The notes under the pieces: generated by a model | What the model was told of the DNA's origin: nothing | The model's input: only the letters and a program-made list of their open reading frames with translations | The model's database searches: none | From: Synechococcus sp. CS-1332 | GTDB taxonomy: Bacteria > Cyanobacteriota > Cyanobacteriia > PCC-6307 > Cyanobiaceae | DNA length: 33,628 nt | Direction of reading: 5' to 3' | Assembly (NCBI RefSeq): GCF_025127995.1 | Contig: NZ_JAHLYP010000002.1 | Span: 1 to 33,628 of the forward strand | Program-made: the position numbers and the translations under genes | Shown: positions 16,815 to 25,853 of the stretch, in pieces | How positions within the stretch are numbered: position 1 is the first letter of the stretch | Layout of the letters: every line of letters begins with the position of its first letter

Positions 16815-18271
16815 CCCTGCGGCTCACCAACACCCTCAGCCGCCGCTGCGAACCCTTCGAGCCGCTGCAGCAGGGGACGGTGTCGATCTACTGCTGCGGG
16901 GTCACGGTCTACGACCTGTGCCACCTGGGCCACGCCCGCAGCTACATCGTCTGGGACGTGCTGCGGCGATATCTGCTGTGGAGCGGCTATGCCGTCACCT
17001 TCGTGCAGAACTTCACCGACATCGACGACAAGATCCTCAAGCGGGCCGAGGAGGAGGGCAGCTCGATGGCGGTGGTGAGCGAACGCAACATCGCCGCCTT
17101 CCAGGCCGATATGGCCGCCCTGCACATCCTTCCCCCCGACCGAATGCCCCGGGCCACCCGCAGCCTGGAGGCGATCCGGCAGCTGATCGGCGAGCTGGAG
17201 TCCAAGGGGGCGGCCTATTCGGCCGATGGTGATGTGTACTTCGCGGTGATGCGGCAGGCGGGCTACGGCAAGCTCAGCGGCCGCACGCTCGAGGAGCAAC
17301 AGGAGGGTGCCAGCGGGCGCACCAACGAGGCGGAGGAGGCCCGCAAGCGCCATCCGTTTGATTTCGCCCTGTGGAAGGGGGCCAAACCCGGTGAACCCAG
17401 CTTCCCTTCGCCCTGGGGGCCGGGGCGGCCGGGCTGGCACATCGAATGTTCAGCGATGGTGCGCGAGGAGCTCGGCACCACGATCGACATCCACCTGGGC
17501 GGCGCCGACCTGATCTTTCCGCACCACGAGAACGAGATCGCCCAGTCGGAGGCGGCCAGCGGCCAGCCCCTGGCGCGCTACTGGCTGCACAACGGCATGG
17601 TGAATGTGGGCGGGGAGAAGATGTCCAAATCGCTGGGCAACTTCACCACGATCCGTGCGCTTCTGGAGAGCGGTGTCAGCCCGATGACGCTGCGGCTGTT
17701 CGTGCTCCAGGCCCACTACCGCAAGCCGCTGGATTTCACCGGCGAGGCCCTGGCGGCGGCGGCCACGGGCTGGAAGGGGCTCGACGGCGCCCTGGGCCTG
17801 GGCGAACGCCACGGGGCGGCCCTGGGCTGGGGGGCCGGCCCAGCGGCCAAAGCCTCAGGCGTGCTCAAGGAAGTCCGCGACCGCTTCGCCGCCGCCATGG
17901 ACGACGACTTGAACACCTCGGCAGCCGTGGCGGTGCTGTTCGAGCTGGCCCGGCCCCTGCGGGCCCTGGCCAACCGGCTGGAGCGGGGGGACAGCGAAGC
18001 GGACGCCGCAAGGGAGGCGGCGGACCTTAAGCCCCGCTGGCAGCTGCTGAGCGAGCTCGCCGGGGTGCTGGGGCTGGCGGCGGAGAAGGCCACGGAGCCG
18101 GCGTCTGAAGCCGTGGATGGGAGGGCGATCCAGGAAAGGATCGAAGCGCGACGGGCCGCCAAGGCCGCCCGCGATTTCGCCACCGCCGACCGCATCCGGG
18201 CCGGCCTGGCTGCCGAGGGCATCGAGCTGATCGACCGGCCGGGCGGTGTGACCGACTGGGTGCGGAGCTGA
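16811..18271 (+). CDS. cysS: Cysteine--tRNA ligase
   Basis: Charges tRNA-Cys. The TTG at 16811 gives 486 residues beginning [18 protein letters not shown], the natural family N terminus; it overlaps the rfbB stop by four bases (TTGA). No better start exists: earlier codons lie inside rfbB in another frame. The zinc/active-site Cys is in [20 protein letters not shown], which also holds the HIGH motif (HLGH). Other zinc ligands are in WHIECSAM and [12 protein letters not shown], and the KMSKS loop ([11 protein letters not shown]) is intact near residue 270. The C-terminal domain is Ala-rich and ends [20 protein letters not shown]. The glycosyltransferase gene starts 4 bp after the stop. Confidence 0.96.
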   Translation: MTLRLTNTLSRRCEPFEPLQQGTVSIYCCGVTVYDLCHLGHARSYIVWDVLRRYLLWSGYAVTFVQNFTDIDDKILKRAEEEGSSMAVVSERNIAAFQADMAALHILPPDRMPRATRSLEAIRQLIGELESKGAAYSADGDVYFAVMRQAGYGKLSGRTLEEQQEGASGRTNEAEEARKRHPFDFALWKGAKPGEPSFPSPWGPGRPGWHIECSAMVREELGTTIDIHLGGADLIFPHHENEIAQSEAASGQPLARYWLHNGMVNVGGEKMSKSLGNFTTIRALLESGVSPMTLRLFVLQAHYRKPLDFTGEALAAAATGWKGLDGALGLGERHGAALGWGAGPAAKASGVLKEVRDRFAAAMDDDLNTSAAVAVLFELARPLRALANRLERGDSEADAAREAADLKPRWQLLSELAGVLGLAAEKATEPASEAVDGRAIQERIEARRAAKAARDFATADRIRAGLAAEGIELIDRPGGVTDWVRS

Positions 18272-18275
18272 GGCA

Positions 18276-19523
18276 ATGGCAAGCGTCTCGGTGGTGATCC
18301 AGTTCTTCGAGGACTTCGACTTCATCGAGCGGGTGGTGGAGCGGCTCGCCTGGGTGGACGAGATCGTGGTGAACGACGGACCGTTCCAGTTCACGCGGGA
18401 GCTGCTGGAGCCGCTGGTGGGACGGGACCTGGAGCAGCCCAGCCCACGGGCGGCCGGCCTGTTCGCGCTGCTGAGCCGGCGGCTGGGGGTGCCGATCCAC
18501 TACCACCACGGCGTGTTCGCGGGCGAGCGGGAGAAGCGAATCCACGGCTACGGGCTGGCGAAGGGCGATGTGGTGCTGTCGGTGGATGCCGATGAACTGC
18601 TGCTGCTGGAGCGGGACTCGGTGGAGCACTTCTGGGCCAGCGCGGCGGTGGTGGCCAGCTTTGATTGCGTGAATTTCACTTACCTCAATCTGGTGTGCGG
18701 CAAGGCGGGCAGCCCGCTGGTGGCCCGCAAACCGTTCGCCTTCAAGCGCGAAGCGATCACGGCCGAGCATCACCTCAACTACCTCTGGCTGGTGGGGGTG
18801 GAGCAGGCGGCGGTGGCCAGCGAAGACTTCCTGCCGGAGGCCCTCTGCGGCGGCGCCCACCTCACCACCGTGCGCAGCGCCTACGGGGCCAGCATCAAAT
18901 TTGGCTTCTACAACTGCCTGTATTTCCACCTGCATGGCGAGCGGGGCCTGGAGGGGAGCTTCCAGGCGGCGCGTCAGTTCCTCGCGCAGGGGAACTTCGA
19001 TGGCGCAGCCCAGGCGGAGGTGTACGGCCGGGCGATGGCCGATGCGATCGGCTTCCCGAATGAGCAGCGGTTCCGGCGGGCCGAGGCGCCAGAGGTGCCG
19101 GAAGCGATCCGGCACGTGGCGGAGGAGGCCTGTGCAGCTTTCAACCACTCACTGCCCCACCGATGCCTGAACGGCCGCCTGGTGCCGGGGGTGCCGCTCT
19201 ACGCGCTGATGGCGGCAGGATCGTCGCTGCGGGTGTCGCTGGCGATCGCCGGCGAGGCAAGGCTCCGGGTGCTGCCGCTGCTGATTGACGGGCCGCCGCT
19301 GGACCTGGGCCAGCCCGCCGTGGAGCAGCGCTGGGCAGCGGAAGCCCTGATGCCGCACGACCTACAGCTGGGAGACAGGGGCGCGGACGGCGGCGAGCGG
19401 ATCGGTGATCTGGTGGAGCTGCTGGTGTGGAGCGGCGAGGACGCGACGGCCGCCTGGGCGGGGGCGTCGCTGGCGCCGTCATTCAGCCTGCAGGTGGTGG
19501 ATCCTGGGGGAGCTGGGGCGTAA
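18276..19523 (+). CDS. Glycosyltransferase-like protein (GT-A fold) with unknown C-terminal domain
   Basis: A 415-residue protein. Residues 1-110 look like a GT-A fold: ASVSVVIQFFEDFDFIERVV, WVDEIVVNDGPFQF, GVFAGEREKRIHGYGLAKGD and a metal/sugar-nucleotide motif VDADE at 103-107. This resembles the DVDE-type glycosyltransferase-like proteins that keep contact with known GT2/GT92 families; the acceptor is unknown. Residues about 280-415 form a second region of beta type (LRVSLAIAGEARLRVLPLLI; VELLVWSGEDATAAWA) that I cannot place. No membrane segments or signal peptide. It starts 4 bp after cysS, so it belongs to the rfb-cysS transcript; rhamnose transfer is possible but unproven. Its last codons run over an opposite-strand hicB remnant, so the native C terminus may have been altered. 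Confidence 0.7.
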   Translation: MASVSVVIQFFEDFDFIERVVERLAWVDEIVVNDGPFQFTRELLEPLVGRDLEQPSPRAAGLFALLSRRLGVPIHYHHGVFAGEREKRIHGYGLAKGDVVLSVDADELLLLERDSVEHFWASAAVVASFDCVNFTYLNLVCGKAGSPLVARKPFAFKREAITAEHHLNYLWLVGVEQAAVASEDFLPEALCGGAHLTTVRSAYGASIKFGFYNCLYFHLHGERGLEGSFQAARQFLAQGNFDGAAQAEVYGRAMADAIGFPNEQRFRRAEAPEVPEAIRHVAEEACAAFNHSLPHRCLNGRLVPGVPLYALMAAGSSLRVSLAIAGEARLRVLPLLIDGPPLDLGQPAVEQRWAAEALMPHDLQLGDRGADGGERIGDLVELLVWSGEDATAAWAGASLAPSFSLQVVDPGGAGA

Positions 19524-19667
19524 GCGAGGGCGGCGGCTGGGCATCAGCGGCCAAACCCTCGAAGTGAAAGGCGATGGCCTCGTTGCCACGCAGCCAGTCA
19601 GATCAGGCACATAGGCCGAGAAGTTGGCCCCAGCCTGTTCGATCACGACGGCAATGGGTTGGCTCAT
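19483..19667 (-). pseudogene. Remnant of HicB-type antitoxin
   Basis: The minus strand starts MSQPIAVVIEQAGANFSAYV then PDLTGCVAT, the typical N terminus of HicB antitoxins (partial RNase H fold). The usual middle part (about 12 residues) is missing; in a shifted frame the typical continuation EAIAFHFEGL is readable, then a Pro-rich stretch to a stop near 19483. So an internal deletion plus frameshift has broken it. The HicA toxin gene, normally just upstream, is not recognisable between 19668 and 19800. It overlaps the 3' end of the convergent glycosyltransferase gene. Confidence 0.6.
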
Positions 19668-20129
19668 GAAGGTGCTGACCCGGAGGCCCCTTTGACAGGT
19701 TGTTCAGGGATCCGGAATCCAGATCATCAGGAGGGTTTCAGCCAACGTAACGCGAAGAGGCTGAACGGGATGCCTGGACTGGAAGTGGCTCAAAGGGGCT
19801 CCAGACCAGCGATTAGCCGTTCTGATCTACAGCTCTGCTCCGCTCACGGTCAGCCATGCCTTCCCGAGGAAGAAGCGAAGCCCTGAATCCTTCCTGAAGG
19901 TCGGGTGAAGCCAGACAGATATTGTCCCGATCCAATTGGTGAGTACCCTCAAAGAAGCTGAGCAGTTCATAAGGTCGCAGGGGTGGATACAAGCAGCGAG
20001 GCCAGCGGACTGCCTTGGAATCACCACACTGGCTGCGGACTGGAAACTGGAAAAATCTCAGAAGCTGCGTAGAGTTGGATCCGTGCAGTACTGGTTTGCT
20101 TGGTGCAGGCTCCCGTCCGTCCGTTCGTG
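19668..20129. other. Gene-poor stretch, nothing recognised
   Basis: About 460 bp without a convincing gene. Short open frames exist on both strands but none resembles a known protein, and several stop codons interrupt each frame. It lies between a broken antitoxin gene and the surface-glycan cluster, so it is probably a decayed junction that also holds the promoter of the methyltransferase gene. Confidence 0.5.
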
Positions 20130-20981
20130 ATGCCCAGTGCAGACGTGCTTTCGCTGCACGACTGCGTCAGCAGCTACAGAAGCCTTGAAAAGTTCCAGCC
20201 ACAGTTAAACCATCTGCTGCAGCAAGGTGAGCTACTGGATGAGGTCCTGCAAATGACGGCGACACTGGGGATCCTGGAGCCCTTGACGGGAGAGCACATT
20301 CCGCCGGCTCATATCCAGATTCACGGGACAAATTACCGCGAGTCCGTTATCGCCAATGGACTCCTGAGCCGAAACAGAGCCGTTCTACGGGTTCTCGAGC
20401 GTGCCTATGGCTCATTGGAGAATCTTCGCCATCAAGACATCTACCTTGTAGAAGCCCTGACGGGCTTCGCACTCTGGCTAAGGCGTCACCTTGGTGATGA
20501 GCGCTTGATGTGCAGCGAGTTTCTGGAGGAAACAGAGCCGCGCTATTCAGAGATCCCGCACCAGGATCTTTGCGATCTGAGCTTTTCTGATGCCAGCTTC
20601 GATCTCGTGCTCTGCAACGAGCTGTTCGAGCACTTGCAGGATATGGATCAAGCCTTTCGAGAAGTCGCGAGGGTGCTGCGTCCCGGAGGACGGCTGGTGG
20701 GCACCTGTCCGATGGCCTTCGGGCAGCAGCAGGCCATCGTCAAGGCGATCTACAACCCCGAAACCGGGAAGGCTGAACTGCGGGGCGAGGCAGAGGTTCA
20801 CGGGGATCCGGTTCGCCCGGAGACGGGCTCACTGGTGTATCGCATTCCAGGCTGGGATGTGCTGGGGCAGCTGCAGGCTGCTGGGTTCCGTGAGGCGGTG
20901 ATCCACCACGAAGTGGCCTGGAAGCACGGGGTGCTGGGATCGGATCTCCCCGGTGTCCTCGTCATCGATGCTGTGCGATGA
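20130..20981 (+). CDS. SAM-dependent methyltransferase-like protein
   Basis: With the ATG at 20130 the protein has 283 residues (a TTG at 20100 is possible). The C-terminal half is of the Methyltransf_11 type: DLSFSDASFDLVLCNELFEH (motif II/post-I region), then FREVARVLRPGGRLVGTCP, and a late WDVLGQLQAAGFREAVIHHE. The glycine-rich SAM motif is degenerate (DIYLVEALTGFALWLRR instead of a clear GxGxG), so catalysis is likely but not certain. Proteins of this type often stand among glycosyltransferases and methylate sugars or start synthesis. The stop overlaps the next gene's start (ATGA). Confidence 0.75.
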   Translation: MPSADVLSLHDCVSSYRSLEKFQPQLNHLLQQGELLDEVLQMTATLGILEPLTGEHIPPAHIQIHGTNYRESVIANGLLSRNRAVLRVLERAYGSLENLRHQDIYLVEALTGFALWLRRHLGDERLMCSEFLEETEPRYSEIPHQDLCDLSFSDASFDLVLCNELFEHLQDMDQAFREVARVLRPGGRLVGTCPMAFGQQQAIVKAIYNPETGKAELRGEAEVHGDPVRPETGSLVYRIPGWDVLGQLQAAGFREAVIHHEVAWKHGVLGSDLPGVLVIDAVR

Positions 20982-23239
20982 GCCGAAGCTCTATGCCATC
21001 ACCACCTAAGCCCTTGGAGATGGCCCAAATGAACGATCGATGCGCGCTCCAGAAGAGTTTGCTGGAGCAGCCAGCGCAGCCATCCCTTTGGGCTGAACTG
21101 GCCTCCCTGTCGTCCAGGAACGATGGGGTAATCCAGGCTTCTGCACCGAAACGTTCAGAGGAACCGGTCGATACAGTGAAAACCGATTCACAGCCAACAG
21201 CTTCCGGGGAAAGGCACCATGTGGCCCCATCCGAGCTACGGCCCCTGCGGCGCCGTTTCCACCCCGCAGGAGGCGAGGCCTACGCCGTCATCGCTGCACT
21301 GCAGTGCGAAGAACTGCGCCAGCTGGTGGAAAGCGGTCAGCACGATCAGGCGATCCGGAGGTTGGGGCTCGACACGCTTGGGGCCCTGGCTGGAACACTC
21401 AAACCGCAACACCTGTACGCCCTGGGCCACGCCGCCTACCTCAAGCAGCGTCATGATCTGGCCCATCCATTGCTGGAAGCGGTGGTGGCTGCTGGAGAGA
21501 GGGCTGGCGAACTGCTTCGATGGGCACGGCTGTTTGCCGCCTTGTCTCTGCGTGCCATGGGCAGCCTTTCGGAAGCCCGGAAACGGTTGGCGGCCATCAC
21601 TGCAGAAGGCCGAACCACTGAGTTCGCAGAGCCACAACGTGTGATTGCCTTCCACGCAGGCCTCGCCCTGAGCTGGTTGCATTTCAGCGAAGGGGAGCGG
21701 GCGGCAGCAGTGCAGTGCCTTCAGGAGCTGCGGCAATCTCCTCTGTGCGAAGAGAATTCCGGTGAAGTGGATTTGCTCGGCCGGGTGATCTCCACCCTGG
21801 AATGGCTGGAGAGCCACCCACGGGAGGATCTTTCGCATGCGGTCGACAGAGCAGAAGATTGCTCCTTCGTGGCTGCGGTTGATGCGATACGGATCAGCCC
21901 CTGTGGCACGCTCTTGCAGATCGAGGGCTGGGTGGTGGACCCGGGGAAGCAGATGCGGGAACTGTGCCTGGTGCGGGGTGATCGGGTGTGGCGGCTGGAT
22001 ATGGGAGAAGCCAGCTACTCCAGCCGCCCCGATCTGGCGGCGGTGCTGCAACGGTGCCATGCCAGCGGCGATCTGCACCCTGGCTTGAGGCTGCAGATCC
22101 TGAACATGCCTGAGGAACGGCATCCCCTGCAGGCCGGAGAGGCGGCTGAATTGTTTGTTGTTCTCAACAACGGCCTTCAATTTTGCATCCGGCGAACGCT
22201 GCAAAGAACAGAACTGCAAACAGACCAGCTCAAGGAAGTGCTGGACGTGGCAATCTCCCATCCCACCCACCTGCAGGCACCCATGCTGCTGAAGCGGGTA
22301 CGGGAAACGTGGAGCCAACAACTGCTGCATAAAATGGATCAACCGGCCGAGCACAACGGCCTGAGCCGGGGCCTGCAACCAGCGCCTGAATTGAGTGTGG
22401 TGGTGCCGCTCTATGGACGGGTGGACTTCATGGAGTACCAGCTCAATTGGTTCAACGCCTGGCGGCGGCGCCACGGGGATCGGGTGCCTGCGATCCAACT
22501 GATCTATGTGCTGGATGATCCACGGATGAAGCAAGAATTCAACGCCCTGGCCAAACGCTGCCACACCCTGTTCAGCGTTCCGTTTGAGACGGTGATCAAT
22601 CCGATCAACATGGGCTTTGCCGGTGCCAACAATCGCGGCGTTCAACTGGCAAAAGCACCCCTGCTGCTGCTGCTCAATTCAGACGTGCTGCCCGCCAGTG
22701 ACACCAGCCTCGAACTAATGCTGCGTGCGATGCAACAGCATGGCGAAGCGTTGGGCGCGCTTGGTGCCCGTCTGCTCTACGACAATGGCGCCATCCAGCA
22801 CTGCGGCATGGAATTCGTCACAGAGCCCGACCTGGAAGGCGACTTGAGCTGGCTGTGGCTGAATGAGCACCCACTCAAGGGGGTCAATACGGGTTACTCG
22901 CTCGAGCAGCAACTGGAGTTGCAGGAAGTGGAGGCGGCCACGGCGGCCTGCCTGATGCTGCGCACCGGGCTCTATCGAGAACTCAAGGGGCTGAGCAGCC
23001 ATTACGTGGTGGGGGATTTCGAGGATTCTGATCTTTGCCTCAAGATTCGCCAGCGTGGCTTGCCCATCGCTGTCGATCTGGCGGCCGTGTTTTTCCACCT
23101 GGAGCGCCAGAGCGTGGGCCTGGGTGAGAAAGCAGACACCATCAAGGCAAAGATCGTGGCAGCCAATGCCATCACCCACCACCAGCGCTGGTGCAGCGCA
23201 ATCGAACGCCTCAAGCGCAGCCGCATCGAAGTTTCATGA
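20978..23239 (+). CDS. Large glycosyltransferase, family 2, with helical N terminus and central beta domain
   Basis: A 753-residue protein starting in a 4-bp ATGA overlap with the methyltransferase. Residues about 100-290 are helical and TPR-like (HLYALGHAAYLKQRHDLAHP; LSEARKRLAAI). Residues about 300-400 look like the accessory beta domain often linked to GT2 enzymes (LLQIEGWVVDPGKQMRELCL; SSRPDLAAVLQ). The catalytic GT2 domain runs from about 470 (ELSVVVPLYGRVDFMEYQLN) through NMGFAGANNRGVQLAKAPLL, the DXD-like LLNSDVLP (567-569) and GDFEDSDLCLKIRQRGLPI. No membrane segment is seen. Rhamnosyl- or related transfer to a surface polysaccharide is inferred from rfbB/rfbD upstream. It ends in an ATGA overlap with the GT4 gene. 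Confidence 0.85.
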   Translation: MSRSSMPSPPKPLEMAQMNDRCALQKSLLEQPAQPSLWAELASLSSRNDGVIQASAPKRSEEPVDTVKTDSQPTASGERHHVAPSELRPLRRRFHPAGGEAYAVIAALQCEELRQLVESGQHDQAIRRLGLDTLGALAGTLKPQHLYALGHAAYLKQRHDLAHPLLEAVVAAGERAGELLRWARLFAALSLRAMGSLSEARKRLAAITAEGRTTEFAEPQRVIAFHAGLALSWLHFSEGERAAAVQCLQELRQSPLCEENSGEVDLLGRVISTLEWLESHPREDLSHAVDRAEDCSFVAAVDAIRISPCGTLLQIEGWVVDPGKQMRELCLVRGDRVWRLDMGEASYSSRPDLAAVLQRCHASGDLHPGLRLQILNMPEERHPLQAGEAAELFVVLNNGLQFCIRRTLQRTELQTDQLKEVLDVAISHPTHLQAPMLLKRVRETWSQQLLHKMDQPAEHNGLSRGLQPAPELSVVVPLYGRVDFMEYQLNWFNAWRRRHGDRVPAIQLIYVLDDPRMKQEFNALAKRCHTLFSVPFETVINPINMGFAGANNRGVQLAKAPLLLLLNSDVLPASDTSLELMLRAMQQHGEALGALGARLLYDNGAIQHCGMEFVTEPDLEGDLSWLWLNEHPLKGVNTGYSLEQQLELQEVEAATAACLMLRTGLYRELKGLSSHYVVGDFEDSDLCLKIRQRGLPIAVDLAAVFFHLERQSVGLGEKADTIKAKIVAANAITHHQRWCSAIERLKRSRIEVS

Positions 23240-24528
23240 GAGTTCTGTATCTCATCCACGGCCACGAGAATTTTTCGGTGGGAGGAGCCGAGAATGCCGC
23301 CTTTTCGCTATTCCGGGAGCTGCAGAGGCATGAGGGGATTGAAACCTGGATCCTGGCCGCCGTGCACACCAGCAAGGACGTGCTGGCCCATGGGGAGCTG
23401 CGCAGTGTGGAGGGGACAGACCGGGAGTATCTGATTGGCACCAGCTGTGAATGGTTCCGCTTCACCAATGCCCACATCCCGAGTCTGCGACGCAGCCTGC
23501 AGAGGCTGCTGGGTCACATCGAGCCGGATGTGATCCACCTGCAGCATTACGTGCACTTCGGGATCGACATCATCCCGCTGCTGCAGAGCCTCTGCCCAGC
23601 GGCGAAGATCGTGGTGACCCTGCATGAGTATCTGGCTCTGTGCCGCCACAACGGCCAAATGGTGACCACCCACCAGCTGAAACTCTGCAAAAAAGCCACA
23701 CCACTGGCCTGCAGCATGTGCTATCCGGAGCACAGCACGGGAGACTTCTTCCTGCGCCACCACTACATCAAAACAATCCTCGAAAGCTGTGATGCCCTGA
23801 TCAGCCCCAGCCATTTCCTGATCCAGCGCTACCGCGACAGCGGCATCGACCACCCCAATTTTCTGATGATCGAGAATGGGCTCCCCAACCACTTCGATCT
23901 GAGCAGGCGCAAAGAGATCATGGCCACCCATTCAGACGCCTTGAATCGCTTTGGCTATTTTGGCCAGCTCAACCTCTACAAGGGCTGCCTAGTGCTGCTG
24001 AAGGCCGTGTATCTACTGCAAGAGCAAGGAATCACAAACTTCAGCGTCAATATCTATGGCGCCAATCTCGAGCATCAGCCGGAAGAGTTCCAGGAGGAAT
24101 TCAAGCTTTTTCACGACAAGGTACGAGACCGTGTGCTACTACGCGGCAGTTACCGGCAAACCGAACTGGAAACGCTGATGCAGGAAAACGACTGGGTTGT
24201 CGTTCCTTCAATCTGGTGGGAGAATTCACCGGTGGTGATCCAGGAAGCTCTTTTCCATGGTAGGCCCGTGATCGGGAGCGAATTAGGCGGGATCGCTGAA
24301 AAAGCTGATTCCAATGGAGGAATCACCTTTACGGCCCGAAGCGAGAGCGCCCTAGCCAGGGTGATGGAGAAGGCGGTCGCCAACACCTCTCTGCATCAAG
24401 CACTAAGGCGACAGATACCGGAACCAACTACTGCCCCAAATTGTGCCAAGCAGCATGTTCAGGCATATGAGAGCTTCCTTTCACGCTCAGAAGAAAACAC
24501 GGACTGGGCATCGAATACAATCCCATGA
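23236..24528 (+). CDS. Glycosyltransferase family 4
   Basis: With the ATG at 23236 (MRVLYLIHGHENFSVGGAEN) the protein has 430 residues and starts inside the previous gene's stop (ATGA). The GT-B fold is clear: an N-terminal acceptor domain with the glycine loop SVGGAENAAFSLFRELQ, HLQHYVHFGIDIIPLL and VVTLHEYLALCRHNG, then a nucleotide-sugar domain with FGYFGQLNLYKGCLVLLKAV, the WWENSPVVIQEALFHGRPVI motif (E-x7-E, residues about 325-345) and SELGGIAEK. A Cys-rich insert (LCKKATPLACSMCYPE) follows the acceptor domain. Retaining transfer from a nucleotide sugar is expected; donor unknown. Base composition falls toward the AT-rich island at its 3' end. Confidence 0.9.
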   Translation: MRVLYLIHGHENFSVGGAENAAFSLFRELQRHEGIETWILAAVHTSKDVLAHGELRSVEGTDREYLIGTSCEWFRFTNAHIPSLRRSLQRLLGHIEPDVIHLQHYVHFGIDIIPLLQSLCPAAKIVVTLHEYLALCRHNGQMVTTHQLKLCKKATPLACSMCYPEHSTGDFFLRHHYIKTILESCDALISPSHFLIQRYRDSGIDHPNFLMIENGLPNHFDLSRRKEIMATHSDALNRFGYFGQLNLYKGCLVLLKAVYLLQEQGITNFSVNIYGANLEHQPEEFQEEFKLFHDKVRDRVLLRGSYRQTELETLMQENDWVVVPSIWWENSPVVIQEALFHGRPVIGSELGGIAEKADSNGGITFTARSESALARVMEKAVANTSLHQALRRQIPEPTTAPNCAKQHVQAYESFLSRSEENTDWASNTIP

Positions 24529-24635
24529 ATTTCAATGTAAACGCCACTCCATTGCACTAGAGGCATCCAAAGCAATGATTAGAGCCTCAGCCATCACTGG
24601 CCAACGCTTAGTATCCCATTTCCCTGAGTTATCTG

Positions 24636-25814
24636 ATGCAAGAATCTAATCCCACTTCTCCATTCCTGTACGGGATCAATCCAGAAGTTGTAGATTTTTT
24701 TCGGAAGAGTGCCTCCGAGGTCTCCAAGCTATTAGGTCACAATTCGGGAAACATACTTTTCGTCAGAGCCGTGTACGAACACACAAATCCTTGCTTTATT
24801 GCCGACTGGGACGAGGACATAAGCTGCATACAAATGCAATCCAAGACTTGCATAATCCCATCTGCTAACTTTCTAGGACCCCATGCAGACATGGGTTTCA
24901 TGAACTCCAGAATCAAGAACTTTGACGGTCAGATCCTGTCAATCGGTCTTGGCAGTCAATCAGACAACTCAAGCCGTCCACTAGCAATACCTGCTGGGAC
25001 TAGAGACTGGCTGGAGATCATAAGCACGAAATGTAAACCCAATACACACAATATCGCCGTTAGAGGCAGTAGCACTCTGAAGGACTTGGATGCTATCGGG
25101 ATGGCTGGCAATGCGGTGGTCACTGGCTGTCCTTCTAACTTTCTATCTGACAATCCAAGACTTGGAGAAAGCATTGCCAGCAAGCTTCCCCATATCTTTG
25201 AGCGCGTGTGTGTGGCCTCAGGTCACTATAAGTGGGATTACCTCAAATCCATAGAGCAGGACTTGCTGAAGCTAGCATCAGAGACCGGAGGCTTTTACGT
25301 AATGCAGAGTCCATCAGAGATGATTGCGTTAGGCCTTAATAAGCTTCATGATTTAGATGCATCTGCCCAAGAAGAGATACGACATTTCTGCTATCCAGAA
25401 TCTTCATCTGATGAATTCGACAAGCTAGTCAAACGAATATTCAAAGTATACCTGAATGTTTCCGATTGGATGCTTGATATGTCAAAACACTCTCTTGTAA
25501 TCGGCGCTAGAATCCACGGCGTAATGGCAGGAATACAAGCAGGCATTCCGGGCCTGTGCATAGCTCATGATCCAAGGACCATCGAGCTATGTCAAGAAAT
25601 GAACATCCCTTATCTTACAAGAGAACAAGTCGCATCAGGACTGGACAAGTCAAAAGTTGCTCACGCACTTGACATTGATTGGAGTGCTTACGATCGAAGA
25701 AGAGCGCTGCTGCTGGAGAGATACTACTCGTTTTTAGCAAGCAACGGAGTAACTCCTTCACGCCGTTTAGTTCGGCTTAAAGCACAGCTTTGCGGGCAGC
25801 AAATGCCCAGTTGA
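24636..25814 (+). CDS. Polysaccharide pyruvyl transferase-like protein
   Basis: A 392-residue protein. It matches the polysaccharide pyruvyl transferase superfamily in layout: QILSIGLGSQSDNSSRP, NIAVRGSSTLKDLDAIGMAG followed by VVTGCPSNFLSD (residues about 139-171), then the strongly conserved C-terminal IGARIHGVMAGIQAGIPGLC (289-308) with IAHDPRTIELCQEMNIP. Known members add pyruvate ketals to sugars from phosphoenolpyruvate; others do different transfers, so the donor is inferred. It is the first gene of the AT-rich island, 107 bp after the GT4 gene with no gene between, and reads in AT-rich codons unlike genes upstream. Confidence 0.82.
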   Translation: MQESNPTSPFLYGINPEVVDFFRKSASEVSKLLGHNSGNILFVRAVYEHTNPCFIADWDEDISCIQMQSKTCIIPSANFLGPHADMGFMNSRIKNFDGQILSIGLGSQSDNSSRPLAIPAGTRDWLEIISTKCKPNTHNIAVRGSSTLKDLDAIGMAGNAVVTGCPSNFLSDNPRLGESIASKLPHIFERVCVASGHYKWDYLKSIEQDLLKLASETGGFYVMQSPSEMIALGLNKLHDLDASAQEEIRHFCYPESSSDEFDKLVKRIFKVYLNVSDWMLDMSKHSLVIGARIHGVMAGIQAGIPGLCIAHDPRTIELCQEMNIPYLTREQVASGLDKSKVAHALDIDWSAYDRRRALLLERYYSFLASNGVTPSRRLVRLKAQLCGQQMPS

Positions 25815-25853
25815 AGACTATCAATACACATAGAGTCACACTGCTTTCATCCA

